From Sacculina carcini (lineage: Eukaryota > Arthropoda > Thecostraca > Sacculinidae), in contig OU696573.1 in assembly GCA_916048095.2 (NCBI GenBank), positions 6,631,306-6,695,305 of the forward strand: DNA of 64,000 nt, in the 5' to 3' direction. Made by a program: the position numbers and the translations under genes. The notes beneath the pieces are model-generated. The model ran no database searches. It was not told the DNA's origin and saw nothing but the letters and a program-made list of their open reading frames with translations. Shown here piece after piece: positions 21,433 through 33,054 of the stretch. Within the stretch, counting starts at the first letter, position 1; every line of letters starts with the position of its first letter.

Positions 21433-24038
21433 TCCTCCCCTCCTTAGTTTCAGACATCACTCCGACATAGTCCCTCAGGAACCTCGGTGGTTGTCGCATC
21501 CTCACAGGATACCGTCGCTGTGGTTCGCTGATCACACCGTCCTGATGTCTTCTCGTCGATTCGTGATCGGCCTCTTCATCGATTTCTGGGAGGTCTTCAT
21601 CAGCAGCTTCAGCCAATTGTCCGATGTAACGCGGCATCAGTTGATTGACATGACCTTTCCAATGTCCCAAATCTGTTTTGATGATATAGACGTTTCTGTA
21701 TTTTCTGACAACAACACCATCAACCCACTTCGGACCACGCGAATAATTCCTGGCGAACACCTTCGTGTTGATGTCGAAATTACTTTTGCTACTAGTGAAG
21801 TATCTCGGCGTCTTTTTCTACCGTGGCCCTAGCTGGTCCAACCTTGTCTTCTGGACTCTGCCATGAAGTATCTCCGCCGGTGATTTACCGTCTAGTCCGT
21901 CCATAGGTGACAATCGATATGTCATCAGAGTTGTTCTCAAAACAGCCGTTAGGTCAGGCTGGTCTTTGTGATGACAAGTTTTCTTTAATACTTGTTTTAA
22001 AGTTTGTACAAATCTTTCCGATTAACCATTTGACGCTGGGTGGAACGGAGGAGCTGTAACGTGCTCAATTCCGCACTCAGCGCAGAATGTTTAAAACTCG
22101 TCACTAGTGAGCTGTGCTCCGTTATCTGACACAATTGTCTCCGGATACCGGATTCAATGGCAAAGATGTTTGACAATTGCTGAAAAGTATCCGCAGAGGT
22201 AGTTCTCCCCACGCTCATTTTTGCAACATATGGAAATTTTGAATGGGAGTCCACACATACCCGCCACATTCGATTCATAAACGGTCCAGCATAATCGACA
22301 TGCACTCTTGACCAGGAGTGTTCAGTTTTCGGCCAAGAATGATAGGTTTTCGTCGGCTCATTTTCGTTCTCCCTACACGCCTCACATTTTCTCACTTTCG
22401 TAATATGTGTTCTTGGTTCAGATTGTGACACCGCGTCCATAATGACGTACAACGTTTCATCCTCTTCAAACATCGCTAAACCCCTTTTTGTGAGCGCAAG
22501 TTGATCGCTTAGATCTAGGCCCAATAGATTCGCACCTTTAATTGCATTGACAAACACCAGCGTACAATTTTTATGTAGCTGTTCACCAACTCTGATGTCC
22601 ACCACACACTCGCTTTTTATTTCGAGCGGGTGGTCCGCGTACGCTGTTAATTGCCGCTCTGTAGGCCAAATAGGTGGACTTCCCAGCCTTTTGTATCCGT
22701 CCAATCCGATTATTGAGCACGACGCCGCCGTGTCCCGCTGAAATTTCAGTTTTTGATCACCGACAACGACTAGATTAAAACTTTGTTACCGCATCTTCTG
22801 TACTTCTTTTGCTGCACTGCATACACTGAATCTGTTGTTTTGTTACCGGTGCGCCTGCGCCGCTGGAATCCCCCTCTTTCGGCGCTTCTACGCAGTTCAG
22901 CGTCACGACACACTGCTGATATGTGTCCGATGCGGTGACATGTATTGCACTCGGAGTTCATTCTTGGGCAATCTTGTCACTCATGTGTGTCATAACATTG
23001 CGGACATTCTTTGAATAGTTCTATCTGGTTTGATCGTTTGCCAAACTGTTCAGTTTTTTCTCCAAAATTCTTTGCACTGCGTCTTCCTGTTCAACATCAT
23101 TGTTTGGTGGCTGGTCGCTCAATATACGATCAGTCTCGACAGTCCTGACGTAAAGCGACGCCTTCTTCAGCACTTGATCAAGTGTCGGATCCGGTTCGAT
23201 GAGACACTGTCTCCTTACTTCACGGTGTGGTGCTTCTTCGATGATCACATCACGAATCATTTGGTCTACATAGGAGCCAGTACAAACATGTTTTGAACAC
23301 ACGAATTTGCAGCCTGTGCTCAAACCGCGCAACTACGCTGACCAGTCCTCATACCTTAGACCCGGTTGCATTTCGTGAGTGTAAAACTTGTGCCTTGCTG
23401 CTTGTACGTGCACCGAAGACTTGAAGTGTAGCTGGAGTTTCTCTTTTAGCTCCGCGAGTGATTGGTGCGTCACATCGTCACACGTCTCATACACATTCTG
23501 CAGCAGGTTGAATGTTTCTGCACCGATCCACGATAAAAACATCGCTCGTTGTTGCACTTCATCCGTGATATTGTACGCCTGGAGATGCTGGTTGAAACTT
23601 GCCATGTACTGATCGAACGACTCTCGTTCTTTTTTGAATTATTAGAATCGAGGAATTGCTGACTGAATAGCAGCATTTGCGCGCTGAGTTTCCTCAGAAA
23701 GTGCGCGTTTAGTTAGTGCCTCCAAGATCAGCTGCATATTTTTGTTTTGTGCTTCTATCAATGCCATAATATCTGGTGATGCCGCCATTTGAGTTTTTTT
23801 TTACCCCCAATATATCTCAAAACCAATATTCAACACAACACTCACATGATCCCACTTCTGACACCACTTTTGTGATTTGGTGTTCCCCAAATACAAACAC
23901 AAATATCAACGTGAATTCTTTGTTAAGCCATACTATTTACATACATCACAATATCTTTTATAACAACTACAACAATACAATCACAACACCATCCTAATTC
24001 TGCAACCAACAACCCCTCGCGATTGCCGCGTTGCCAAC

Positions 24039-24478
24039 AACAAACAACGAACAAACGTATATTTACTATAGCGCCTGTAAAAACACGGGCGCGCATAACT
24101 TCAAGATGAACAAGAAAGCGTAAATACATATATACATATACATACATACACAAACATGCACTTATACATACAAATACATACATACACTTATACACATATA
24201 TACACGAAGTTTTAGTACAATAAAGAGGAATAGAAAATGGCTAGCTGAATGGAATAATAGTTTGACGAAAGGAGTGAGAGTGTGAGAAACAGGATCAAAC
24301 GAGATGTCAAAAAGGTGATTTTGAAGTCGGGAAGCAAACAAGCGGTAGGAAGAAGATGAAGTAATACGAGAAGGAAGATAATTATAGATGCGCGGACCGA
24401 ATAAAGTAAAAAATTTAGAGGACCACGGAGATTCATTAGTGGCACGAGGACAGATGAGGGGAACAGGTCTGCGAGACG

Positions 24479-24483
<5 letters not shown>
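24039..24483 (-). pseudogene. LINE-4 ORF2 C terminus and 3' UTR
   Basis: Reading leftwards from 24480 the frame gives RRPVPLICPRATNESPWSSK and then FFTLFGPRIYNYLPSRI, the C-terminal block of L2-like RT proteins. It picks up directly where the frame at 25776 stops (LLTRSDAVS), which shows LINE-5 interrupted it. The region then becomes 3' UTR with TA/CA simple repeats and the block GGCGCTATAGTAAATATACG before the tail. Most apparent frames in other registers here are shadows. Confidence 0.7.
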
Positions 24484-24510
<27 letters not shown>

Positions 24511-25769
24511 TATATTTGATATAGCGCACATATTTATACACAGACGCGAAAAAAAAAACCGACAGGAACATCACAGCGAGCAGGGAGTAGGCAGAAATAG
24601 AAAAATGAAAACACGTTTGCAAACTGGAACATGCTAGATGGCCGTTGGCTATCAGATAGCTCATCCGCCCTTGAAACAAGTTTTTTTTCTGTCGGATGTC
24701 TAGCCACCCTCCTCACTGCAGAACAGTGGGGGAGCCGGTTTAGTCGCCGACGACTCGACCATGAATCTGGTTGTACTGGAATTACACGGTTACCAGTAGC
24801 AGGGCGAAGCCTGACCAGACAACGACGAATGCAAGAGATGCAAAAACGGGACGCAGCAACGAAAACAGATAATTCACAGTGAGTAAAAAGACAAATATCA
24901 AGCAAGAACAACGAGGGTACAACACAGGACGAACAGCACGAACAACACACATATAACCAAAGACAAATCATACATTTAGTCATCAAGAGAACGAGTGAGC
25001 AGATATTTATGAAGATCAGCAGAAAAGGATCGGAATGAAGACTTGTGGTGAAGGTAAGATGGAAGCGAGATATAGATACGAGGAGCAGAGAAATAAAAAG
25101 ATTTGGATAACCAAGAGGATTGATTAAGAGCAGGAGGACAGACTAATGGCACAGGAATGCGACAAGAAGTGCGATTATTGAGAGCCAATAGGGAACGGAG
25201 ATATGAAGGAGAAGAGGGAGAGTGGATAAATTTGAAGACCAGACAACATACCTTATAGCGGATACGAGAAAGAGCAGGTAACCAACCGAGCTGTCGGATA
25301 TGCACCGAAGTAGGGGTTCGCGGAGGAAGCCTCAGTACAAACCGACAAGCAAGGTTGATCACTGCTTGGAGTTGGCGGATAGATTTCAAGGGAAGATGGA
25401 AGAAAAGCGAGTTGCAATAGTCGATCTTAGAAAAGATATAGGAGTTTACCAGAAGACTAGCGGATGAGACATCAATCGACGAACGAATAGGGTAAAATTG
25501 TCGGAGTAAAAAGCGGCACGAACGGATAAGCTGAGAAAAATGAGTCGAGAAAGAAAGGTTAGGATCGAACAAGACACCCAAATTGCGCATTTGATTGGCT
25601 AGCGGAAGGTTGATAGAGTGAGGAGAAATTCGAGGAGGGTGAAAGACTAGATATTCTGTTTTGTCAGGGTTGAGAACAAGTTTACGTGAAGCAGCCCAAG
25701 AAGAAATCTGGGTGAGCAGCATAGAGACCAAATTTGAAGAATGAGGAGAAAGAGGAAGAGGAAGAGGAA
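24484..25769 (-). mobile_element. LINE-5: 5'-truncated LINE inserted in LINE-4
   Basis: GAAACA flanks both sides (24478-24483 and 25770-25775), a 6-bp duplication like that of LINE-4. The 3' end on the minus strand is GCGCTATATCAAATATATG plus (TTG)n, matching LINE-7 and LINE-10. The 5' end is truncated in a GAGGAA-rich stretch. About half is C-terminal RT and the rest is 3' UTR. Confidence 0.82.
24976..25769 (-). pseudogene. LINE-5 RT C-terminal fragment
   Basis: The minus-strand frame is open from the truncation point: MLLTQISSWAASRKLVLNPD, then KTEYLVFHPPRIS, MRNLGVLFDPNLSFSTHF, YCNSLFFHLP, RQLGWLPALSRIRYKVCCLV, ending in KSSFRSFSADLHKYLLTRSL and DD at 24976. It lacks the catalytic YADD and everything before it, so it cannot act. 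The L2-like signature YxVCCLVFKxxH is shared with LINE-4 and LINE-7. No internal stop is seen, which fits a fairly recent insertion. Confidence 0.8.
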
Positions 25770-25775
25770 GAAACA

Positions 25776-28117
25776 GCATCAGAACGAGTTAAAAGACTGA
25801 CTAGGTAGGGCGGTTGACTAGGATCATGAAGGAGTTTGAAGATTAGACAGCAAAGGTGAAAGTTAATACGAGAGACAATTGGAAGCCAACGAAACTTAAA
25901 TAGAAAACTGGATGTATGCCGGCAAGGAGTAGGGTGAAGAACAAATCGGCAAGATTGGTTAAGAACGCGTTGTAGTATTTTTAGAGAATAACGAGGTAAG
26001 CTAAAGTATAGTGAGTTACAATAGTCTAATCTAGAGAGTATAAGATATATAACAAGTTTAATAGATGAAGATTGATCGAGACAGGGACGGATGGGATAGA
26101 GTGAACGTAGGATCACACGACAAGTGCGTGCGACGGAGCGAATGTTATCTACAAAGGAGAGCGAAGAATCAAAAATAATTCCAAGATTTCGAGCGGTAAC
26201 GGCTAGGGGAACTGAGAGCAGCGGAGAACTTATGCGCGGAGGATGAAGAAGGAGAAACTCAGACTTTGAAGTGTTGATGAGAAGATGGCGAGCTGCGGCC
26301 CAAGAAGAAATATCAGAAAGCACGTCAGAGAGCAGGGAAGGAGAATGAAAAGGAAGCGGGATGTAAAACTGAATATCGTCAGCATAGATATGATCACTTA
26401 TAGAGTATTTACGAAGAATAGGACAAAGAAGAGACATGTACAGATTAAATAACAATGGACCAGGAATGGAGCCCTGTGGAACACCGTGACGTAGAGCAAC
26501 CGAAGAAGGGACACATAAATTAAATTTCACAGCATAAGTCCGACCACTGAGATAAGATTTGAGAAGGGAGAGAGCACTGGAGCAGATACCAAGATGAGAG
26601 AGATCACGAATAAGAATAGAGTGATTAACCAAATCAAAGGCAGAAGACATATCAAGGAGAACAAGCAAGGCAGACCGACGGTAAGAGAAGTGGGATAAAA
26701 CGCAATTGTTACAGATATAAGAACAGACTGATTGGAATATGAAGGACGGAAGCCAGATTGGTAAGGATCAAGAAATTCGTTAATGAAGGCCGAAAGTTGA
26801 GAAGAGATGGCGTATTCAAGAAGTTGGGAAGGGAAGTTGAGAAGAAAAATAGGCCGATAATTTTTGTTAACAGTTGGATCTATCGTGGGTTTTTAAGGAT
26901 ATGGTAGATTGTAGCATGTTTATCAGCGAAAAAATCGCCATGGAGGAAAAAACTATTAATCAAATGAAGAAAATAGGGCAAAAGGGAAGGAATCAATTCA
27001 GAAATTGCCTTAAAATTTATAGGATCAGAAGGAGAGAACGACAATTTAGCTGATGAGATAAGGGCAGTTAAGTCAGTCACACTAAGATGATTCAATGATG
27101 AAAAATGATGAGGTGAGGAAATGTGTCTGAGAGGAGATAATGAAGGAGGAATAACGGAAAGCAACGAATTGACTTTATCCTCAAAGAAGGCAGAAAATTG
27201 TGAGGCTGTTATAGTGGAAGAAATAGAACGCGAACGAAGACCACAGAGAGAATTCAAAGTAGCCCATAAAGATTTGGGAGAGCGAGAAAGAGAAGAAAGA
27301 CGAGTTTTATAGAAGTTACGCTTGGCGAGAGAGAAGGCAGAAATGTAAGATGATCGAGCCGAGCAAAACGATAGCCAATCAGATGAAGAACGAGAGCGCC
27401 GCCAATAACGTTCGAGACGGCGTTCAGAAGATTTAAGGCTACGGAGATTAGAATTGAACCAGACAGGAAGGTGAAGAGAAAGAGAAGCACATGTCCGAAG
27501 GGGAAAAATGCAATCATTAATATACGTAAGAGCAGCAGACAAACACGGAAATAATTCGGCAGGAGAAAGTGAGTACAGAAAATGGATAGGAAGAAAATAG
27601 CCCAGGAGTGATAGGAACGAGGATGGGTCTAATTTCTTATAGTTACGATAAGTGAAAGAAGAGTTAACGGGAGGAGGAAAAAACGGAATTGAGATTAAAA
27701 GGAGACTGTGATCGGTGATTGACGGATCTGGAGGAATGGTGAGAATGTCCAGAGGATGGCGATCAGAAGAGATGAAAGGCGACGGAGACAGAATTAAGTC
27801 AAGGGTATGGCCAGAGGTATGAGTAGGAGAAGAGTTGCAAAGAAACAGACCATGAGATTCAAGCATAGAGAGAAAGCCAAAGCAGTAGGAATTACGGGAG
27901 GGAGATTCAGTCCAAAAATTAAAGTCACCTAATATTAAGAAATTGCTAGAAAAAGACGTAGTGACAGCCTCAAGGAGAGGATAAAATTCATCAAGGAACA
28001 ACGAAGAAGTGCCGGTATGATTGTGTCTATATAATATAAGTAAGCAGAATGCAGAGTGGCTAGGAACATGAAGAGAAAGGGCTAGAAATTCAAATGAAGA
28101 AGGAGGGGGAATCAAAC
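25776..28117 (-). pseudogene. LINE-4 ORF2: endonuclease C-terminal part and reverse transcriptase
   Basis: From 28117 leftwards the protein shows the second half of an APE endonuclease (FLILGDFNFWTE, SGHTLDLILS, ITDHSLLL), a linker rich in Ser/Arg, and RT motifs: NYRPIFLLNF, VLLDMSSAFDLVNHSILI, HGVPQGSIPGPLLFNLY and the catalytic YADD at 26375-26386 (complement). It ends LKLLHD...LVSLLTRSDAVS at the LINE-5 junction. Two frameshifts lie near 26880 and 26670. The 5' part of the endonuclease is at 33894-34197, beyond the inverted-repeat element. The product is therefore dead. Confidence 0.78.
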
Positions 28118-28952
28118 TATACCATTTACAAGTCAATTTGGCAAAAGTGAAAATCAATTTGGCAAAAGTGAAAATCAATTTGGCAAAAGTGAAAATCAAT
28201 TTGGCAAAAGTGAAAATCAATTTGGCAAAAGTGAAAATCAATTTGGCAAAAGTGAAAATCAATTTGGTAATTCTTACAAATTTAGGTGGTAGTCGCATTG
28301 ATAGTGCATAATCATATTGTTTATTAGTGTTTTAGTAACAAATTTATTACTCATGCAAATGATATCAATTAACGTTTTATGTTTAAGAATATATATAGTT
28401 TAAGAAGCTGTCATGTAGGGATATATTTGTTGATGAAGTCCATTATATTTGCATCAAAATGATCTTTTAAGTGATTTGGATTAGCTCCGATTCAAGGTTA
28501 ATAATAAAATAAACTATACATTTTACAATTTCATTTGTCCCAATTGAAATCAAAATTGCCCCAGCTAGAACCACAATATATGTTGTTGATTTTACATTAA
28601 ATATCAAACTTGATTGTTGTTAGTACATTTTATTGTATTTCACATGAACAATTTAGCATTAATCGTAAAACACAGATATGTACTACTTACTATGTACTAT
28701 AAAATTATGTGCAATGGTATGTACTACAATTACAATGCAGATATGTACCGTAATTACTTACTTTATGAGGAACTCTATCAGCCAATATAGCAATGTCAGC
28801 GTATATACCACCAGCGCGTGTACTTAAATTCTAGCAACAAAGCAAGATATCACAACGCAACACAATCACAACGCAACATGGCCCACTAAAACACCTGCAC
28901 TAACAAACACGCACGAACGTTCTGCGCAAACAACTGCCCTATGGCGCGCACT
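28118..28952 (+). repeat. Left arm of the foldback-like element
   Basis: It starts with TATACC and a 21-bp array (28135-28265) of about six units around AAAATCAATTTGGCAAAAG, and then about 690 bp of AT-rich unique sequence. It contains TTTCATTTGTCCCAATTG (about 28530), a block related to the array at 46697-46871. Confidence 0.8.
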
Positions 28953-29236
28953 GCCCCACCCCCTGTATCCCCCTGCTCGTTCATAGCACGTGCATACAAC
29001 ATACATACACTCACACTACCTCGCACACACAAATGGACACCATATACAAAAATATATACCGTACTATATTAAACATAGTACAGATGGCTAGCAACGACAA
29101 GAGCTATTCGCACGTGATGCCAGAACACTTGCCATAAGCTGGATTGTACCGTCTCTGAAAGTGTGATGTTTCTGTAGATGTGTATGTGTGTGTACTCACA
29201 TAGTTGTACTCACATAGTTGTTCTACAGGATATGAG

Positions 29237-30772
29237 CTAAGCTCGTGCTGTCCCGTCTCTTTTCCATAATTTATCTAACATATTTTTGAAGGAACTTAAA
29301 TTTCTAGCTTCAACTATTTTGCTGTCTAATTGGTTCCACTGATCTACGCTCCTAAACGGGAAACTATACTTTTTTACATCTTTTCGACAACGTGTTTTCC
29401 TCAGTTTTTTTGAGTGTCCTCTACGCACATTTCCTTGAAAAACTAATCCGATGTCGTCTGTGTTGACCGTGTCGTTTATGCATCTATATATGTTTATTAA
29501 ATCACCTCTTTCTCTCCTCTCATCAAGCCTGGGTAATTCAATTTTCCTCAATCTGTCCTCGTAAGACATGTTTTTCAAGTTTGGTACCAATTTTGTGGCT
29601 AGTCTTTGAATCTTTTCTATTTTCTTTATATGTTTCACTTCGTGTGGAGACCAAACTACAGCTGCGTATTCGATCTTTGGCCTAATTAGAGCTATCATGA
29701 TTTTTTTTAACATATTCTCATCCATGTAGTTGAATACTCCTCTCGTTTTTGAAATAAGTGCATACGACTTGGCGAAAAGGTCATCAATGTGCGCCTGCGG
29801 TGACAGATCATTCTGGATAATCACACCAAGATCTCGCTCCTTGTCCACCTCTCGCAGCGTGACGCATCCCAGTGCATAGTCCACAGATGGTCTCTTCCCG
29901 CTTTTGCCAAATTTCATGACATGACACTTTGTTTCGTTGAGGCTCATTAACCATTTTTGACACCATTCTTGAATCTTGTCGATGTCACATTGCAATTGTT
30001 CACAGTCTCTCTTACTCGTTATGACTCTCATCAATTTGGCATCGTCGGCAAAAAGGTGAACGGTGATGTCCAGATCGTTCGTTATATCATTGATATATAT
30101 CAGAAACATTATTGGTCCGAGCACAGAGCCTTGTGGCACCCCACTTTTCACCCGCTTCCACGAAGAAGCCGCTCCCCTCACAGTTGTACTCATTTTTCTA
30201 TCGGTCAAGTAATGTTCCATCCATTTCAATAGTGGTCCTTGTATTCCTCCACAATACTCCAGTTTCCACAGAAGCCTCCTGAATGGGACCTTGTCGAAAG
30301 CTTTGCACAAGTCCAAGTATATGCAGTCCACCCACTTGTCCCTCTCCTGTACAACATCAATAATTTTGTTGTAAAAGAATAAAAGACTCGACACACATGA
30401 TCTTGATTGTCTAAATCCGTATTGTGCATTTGACAAAACCTTTTCTCTCTCCAGGTGTTTTACCCACTGGTCCTTGATGATTTTTTCACACACTTTACAT
30501 ATCACGCTGGTCAGTGATATAGGCCTGTAGTTGGATGATTCCTCTTTCGAACCCTTCTTGTGAATTGGAACAATGCTCGAACATTGCCATTGTGAAGGAA
30601 CTTCACCCAGGCGCAAGCTAGTACATATGACGTCATACAATGGCTCCGTCAACTCTTCCCTGCATTCCCTGATAATGCTCCCCTCAATTCCGTCTGGTCC
30701 AACCGATTTCCCATTCTTTAACTTCGACAGTCTCTCGATCAGATCTTTCCTAGATAAATACACATCTCCCAT
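29237..30772 (-). CDS. LINE-6 reverse transcriptase region, uninterrupted
   Basis: This 511-residue frame runs from MGDVYLSRKDLIERLSKLKN to the end of ORF2. RT motifs are SSNYRPISLTSVICKVCEK, VDCIYLDLCKAFDKVPFRRL, SGVPQGSVLGPIMFLIYIND and catalytic FADD in VHLFADDAKLM, then ERDLGVIIQNDLS. The C terminus VRRGHSKKLRKTRCRKDVKK with YSFPFRSVDQWNQL is the signature of CR1 ORF2 proteins. It is the 3' part of a longer ORF2: the upstream part (30773-31464) reads on into it after a one-base frame change near 30770, so this ATG is not the native start. The enzyme copies the LINE RNA at the nicked target. Confidence 0.85.
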   Translation of the reverse strand: MGDVYLSRKDLIERLSKLKNGKSVGPDGIEGSIIRECREELTEPLYDVICTSLRLGEVPSQWQCSSIVPIHKKGSKEESSNYRPISLTSVICKVCEKIIKDQWVKHLEREKVLSNAQYGFRQSRSCVSSLLFFYNKIIDVVQERDKWVDCIYLDLCKAFDKVPFRRLLWKLEYCGGIQGPLLKWMEHYLTDRKMSTTVRGAASSWKRVKSGVPQGSVLGPIMFLIYINDITNDLDITVHLFADDAKLMRVITSKRDCEQLQCDIDKIQEWCQKWLMSLNETKCHVMKFGKSGKRPSVDYALGCVTLREVDKERDLGVIIQNDLSPQAHIDDLFAKSYALISKTRGVFNYMDENMLKKIMIALIRPKIEYAAVVWSPHEVKHIKKIEKIQRLATKLVPNLKNMSYEDRLRKIELPRLDERRERGDLINIYRCINDTVNTDDIGLVFQGNVRRGHSKKLRKTRCRKDVKKYSFPFRSVDQWNQLDSKIVEARNLSSFKNMLDKLWKRDGTARA

Positions 30773-32283
30773 AGGCCTACATTTCGCAAGATTCGACTTC
30801 CATCAAAGGGACTTTCATCAGTGAACACCATGTGAAATTCATAATTCATAATTTCGCAGATTTTCTCTGGTTCAGTAACGGTCTCGCCTTCATGTTGAAT
30901 TCTTTCGATGCCCACGTAATTTTTCATCTTTCCGTTGACATACTTGTAGAACATCTTCGGTTCTTTTTCACATTTTTCAACTATACTTTTTTCATAATTC
31001 ATTGTTTCTTCACGTCTTATTTTCACGTAATTGTTTCTGGCTCTTTTGTACTCTTTCCAGTGCTCATAAGTATTTCTCTTTCGCAATATGTTCCATGCTT
31101 TTTCTTTGTCCTCTCTTGCTTTTTCACATCTTTTGTTGAACCAAACATTTTTCTTGGTGTATGATCTTTTTATTCTTGGAACATATCTTTCAACACCGAG
31201 CTTGTACACGTCAACAAAATAATCAAATTTTTGTTGAACATCCGTCATTGTCAACATAGCGGTCCAGTCGACCTCATCAAAGTATCTCTTAAGCTGTTTT
31301 ATGTTGGCTTTGTCATAGTTCAGTTTATCACCGTAGTATTTACGGGTAACTTTTGCAGGTTTTCCATACTCTAAAACTGCCTCTATCAGCACATGGTCGC
31401 TTTTGCCAATTGGACTCTTATACGTCAACGATTTTATTATGTCCATTTCATCAGTAAAAACCAAATCTAGTTTTGATGGCTCGTCTGAACCCCTGAATCG
31501 AGTATTCTCTTGAACCCACTAATTCATGTAATTTTTCATCATCAGTGTCATAAGTCTTGAATTCCATGAGTTCGGTGATCCGTTTGCGTTCCAATTTTGC
31601 CAGTCAACTTCCTTACAGTTAAAATCTCCTACAATTGTTAAGTTTTTGTACTTGTTCATCAGATAGCATAGTTCATTCAGAGTATCATTGAGCATTTCTT
31701 CAAACTCGTTCAGCTTCCATGAACTACTTCTTGGCGGCACATAAACCGCCATGAAGTGTTTCACACTGTCCAAGAGTTTTATCTCTAACGTTATTAATTC
31801 CGCCTTCATTCCAATATACACCACTTTTGCATTAATATCGTCTCTTGTCAACACCATCACTCCCCCTCCCGCTTTTTTATTTCTATCCCTTCTGTATATG
31901 TTATACCTGCTATGAACCAAGCCTTGAACTACAATATCTTCTTTGAGTTTTGTTTCTACTATAGCAACAATGTCAGGGTTTTTTCCACACAGGTATTCAT
32001 TGAGCTCGATTCTACTCGACATATACCCGTCGATGTTTGTGTACATTAAGCTTGTGTGTGCCTTTCTGTCTGTTCCTTCGCATCCGTTGCTGTCATACGA
32101 TACCATTTCTTGATTTTTCCGTGTACCAACTTCCAATGAAACTCCTTTTTTTCTTCCTCTGTCAGTTTCTCGTTTTTTTCTTTCGTTAGTTGGACTTTTT
32201 CCTTGATTAATGCTCTTTCTTCCTGCGTGGAGTCTGGTTTGATCCAAACCTTGCTGTATTCGGCATGGTCTTTCAGCTTCCAT
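30739..32283 (-). pseudogene. LINE-6 ORF2 N-terminal part: endonuclease and linker
   Basis: The APE endonuclease shows SLMYTNIDGYMSSRIELNEY, IVAIVETKLKED, AGGGVMVLTRDD, TIVGDFNCKEVDW and KSDHVLIEAV. The frame is interrupted by a TAG at 31519-31521 (YMN*WVQENTRFRG, probably from Gln) and continues in the same frame through LDLVFTDEMDIIKSLTYKSP, a basic linker (WFNKRCEKAREDKEKAW, YKYVNGKMKN) and ESPFDGSRILRNVG, where the frame changes into the RT part. Only these two lesions separate it from an open ORF2. Confidence 0.8.
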
Positions 32284-32930
32284 GTGTTGTTCAACACTTC
32301 GTCAGCTGCTTCCTTTGACCTGTACTTGATTCTCATGGGTCGCGAGTTTTTAGCGTCGTATTTTCCAATTCGATGCATATCTGTCATATCATCTTCCTTC
32401 ACTTCTACATCTAAAGCACTTAGCAACTTTTTCGCCCTTCCTCTTTCCTTTTTGCTCCCTCTTGGATTTCGAGGCGATAGTTTCTTCTTCAATGCCAAAT
32501 ATTATGACATTTTTATCTTTTTCAACCATTTGTTTCACCATCTGCCTCTTCTTATTCAACACTTGAACACAAGCCCTCTCCATCTCGGCCTGTTTATCTT
32601 TTTGCTGCTCTTCCATGACATGTTCTAAATCATGCACTCTTACTTCATGACTCTTCTTCCATCCTTTTTGCTCAACTTCAATTTTTTTCAGGTCCTCTAC
32701 TTGTCTTTTGCCATTTTCTTCGATGTTACTCAACCTCTTTTTTAGATCTACGTTCTCATTTGTCAATAATGTCGTCTGCTCCCTCAAGCATTTGTTTTCT
32801 TCAATAATATCCTCATTGATTTGTCGAACATTTGCCAACTCTTTTTCCAATAGTTCTGTCATCTGTTCTTTCAATTGTCTCTTTTCTTCTTCAATCGTGC
32901 CTTGGTTTAAACGCACTTGTTCCAACTCAC
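32046..32930 (-). pseudogene. LINE-6 ORF1: coiled coil plus RNA-binding-type domain
   Basis: The N-terminal part is a long coiled coil (EEEKRQLKEQMTELLEKELA, KCLREQTTLLTNENVDLKKR) followed by DKNVIIFGIEEE. After one frameshift near 32440 it reads LLSALDVEVKEDDMTDMHRI, then GKYDAKNSRPMRIKYRSKEA and VWIKPDSTQEERALIKEK. NVIIFG...RIGK...RPIRIKY is the RRM-like core of CR1 ORF1 proteins that coat LINE RNA. It ends at 32046, overlapping the start of ORF2. The 5' end merges with the TG microsatellite, so the true start is not visible. Confidence 0.75.
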
Positions 32931-32931
32931 A

Positions 32932-32937
32932 ATGTGT

Positions 32938-32975
<38 letters not shown>

Positions 32976-32990
32976 GTGTGTGTGTGCACG
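32932..32990. repeat. (TG)n microsatellite at the 5' end of LINE-6
   Basis: A nearly pure TG run of about 55 bp. Translated, it gives only Thr-His repeats fused to ORF1, which should not be taken as protein. Confidence 0.85.
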
Positions 32991-33054
32991 ATTTGCTCGC
33001 GAGTGCTCTCCGAGAACAGTGACTATACGCTGACATTGATATATTGGCTGATAG

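Larger units (their letters stand above)
29190..32995 (-). mobile_element. LINE-6: CR1 LINE in the spacer of the foldback-like element
   Basis: A minus-strand CR1 with ORF1, endonuclease, RT and 3' UTR. The 3' end carries two copies of CTATGTGAGTACAA (about 29195-29225), a CR1-like repeated tail. The 5' end runs into a (TG)n microsatellite at 32932-32990, where it is probably truncated or where the repeat grew. Only about three coding lesions are visible. Being inside an element that is itself inside LINE-4, it is the youngest layer of the nest. Confidence 0.82.

Noticed and set aside
24212-24986. Membrane-protein-like frames rich in Leu and Ser on the minus strand
   Set aside because: They are other-register translations of LINE C-terminal and 3' UTR sequence; the true RT register gives RRPVPLICPRATNESPWSSK.
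28135-28265. CRISPR array or coding repeat protein from the 21-bp units (also 33738-33872 and 46697-46871)
   Set aside because: The units are directly tandem without spacers, the context is animal transposons, and the open frame follows only from a unit length divisible by three.
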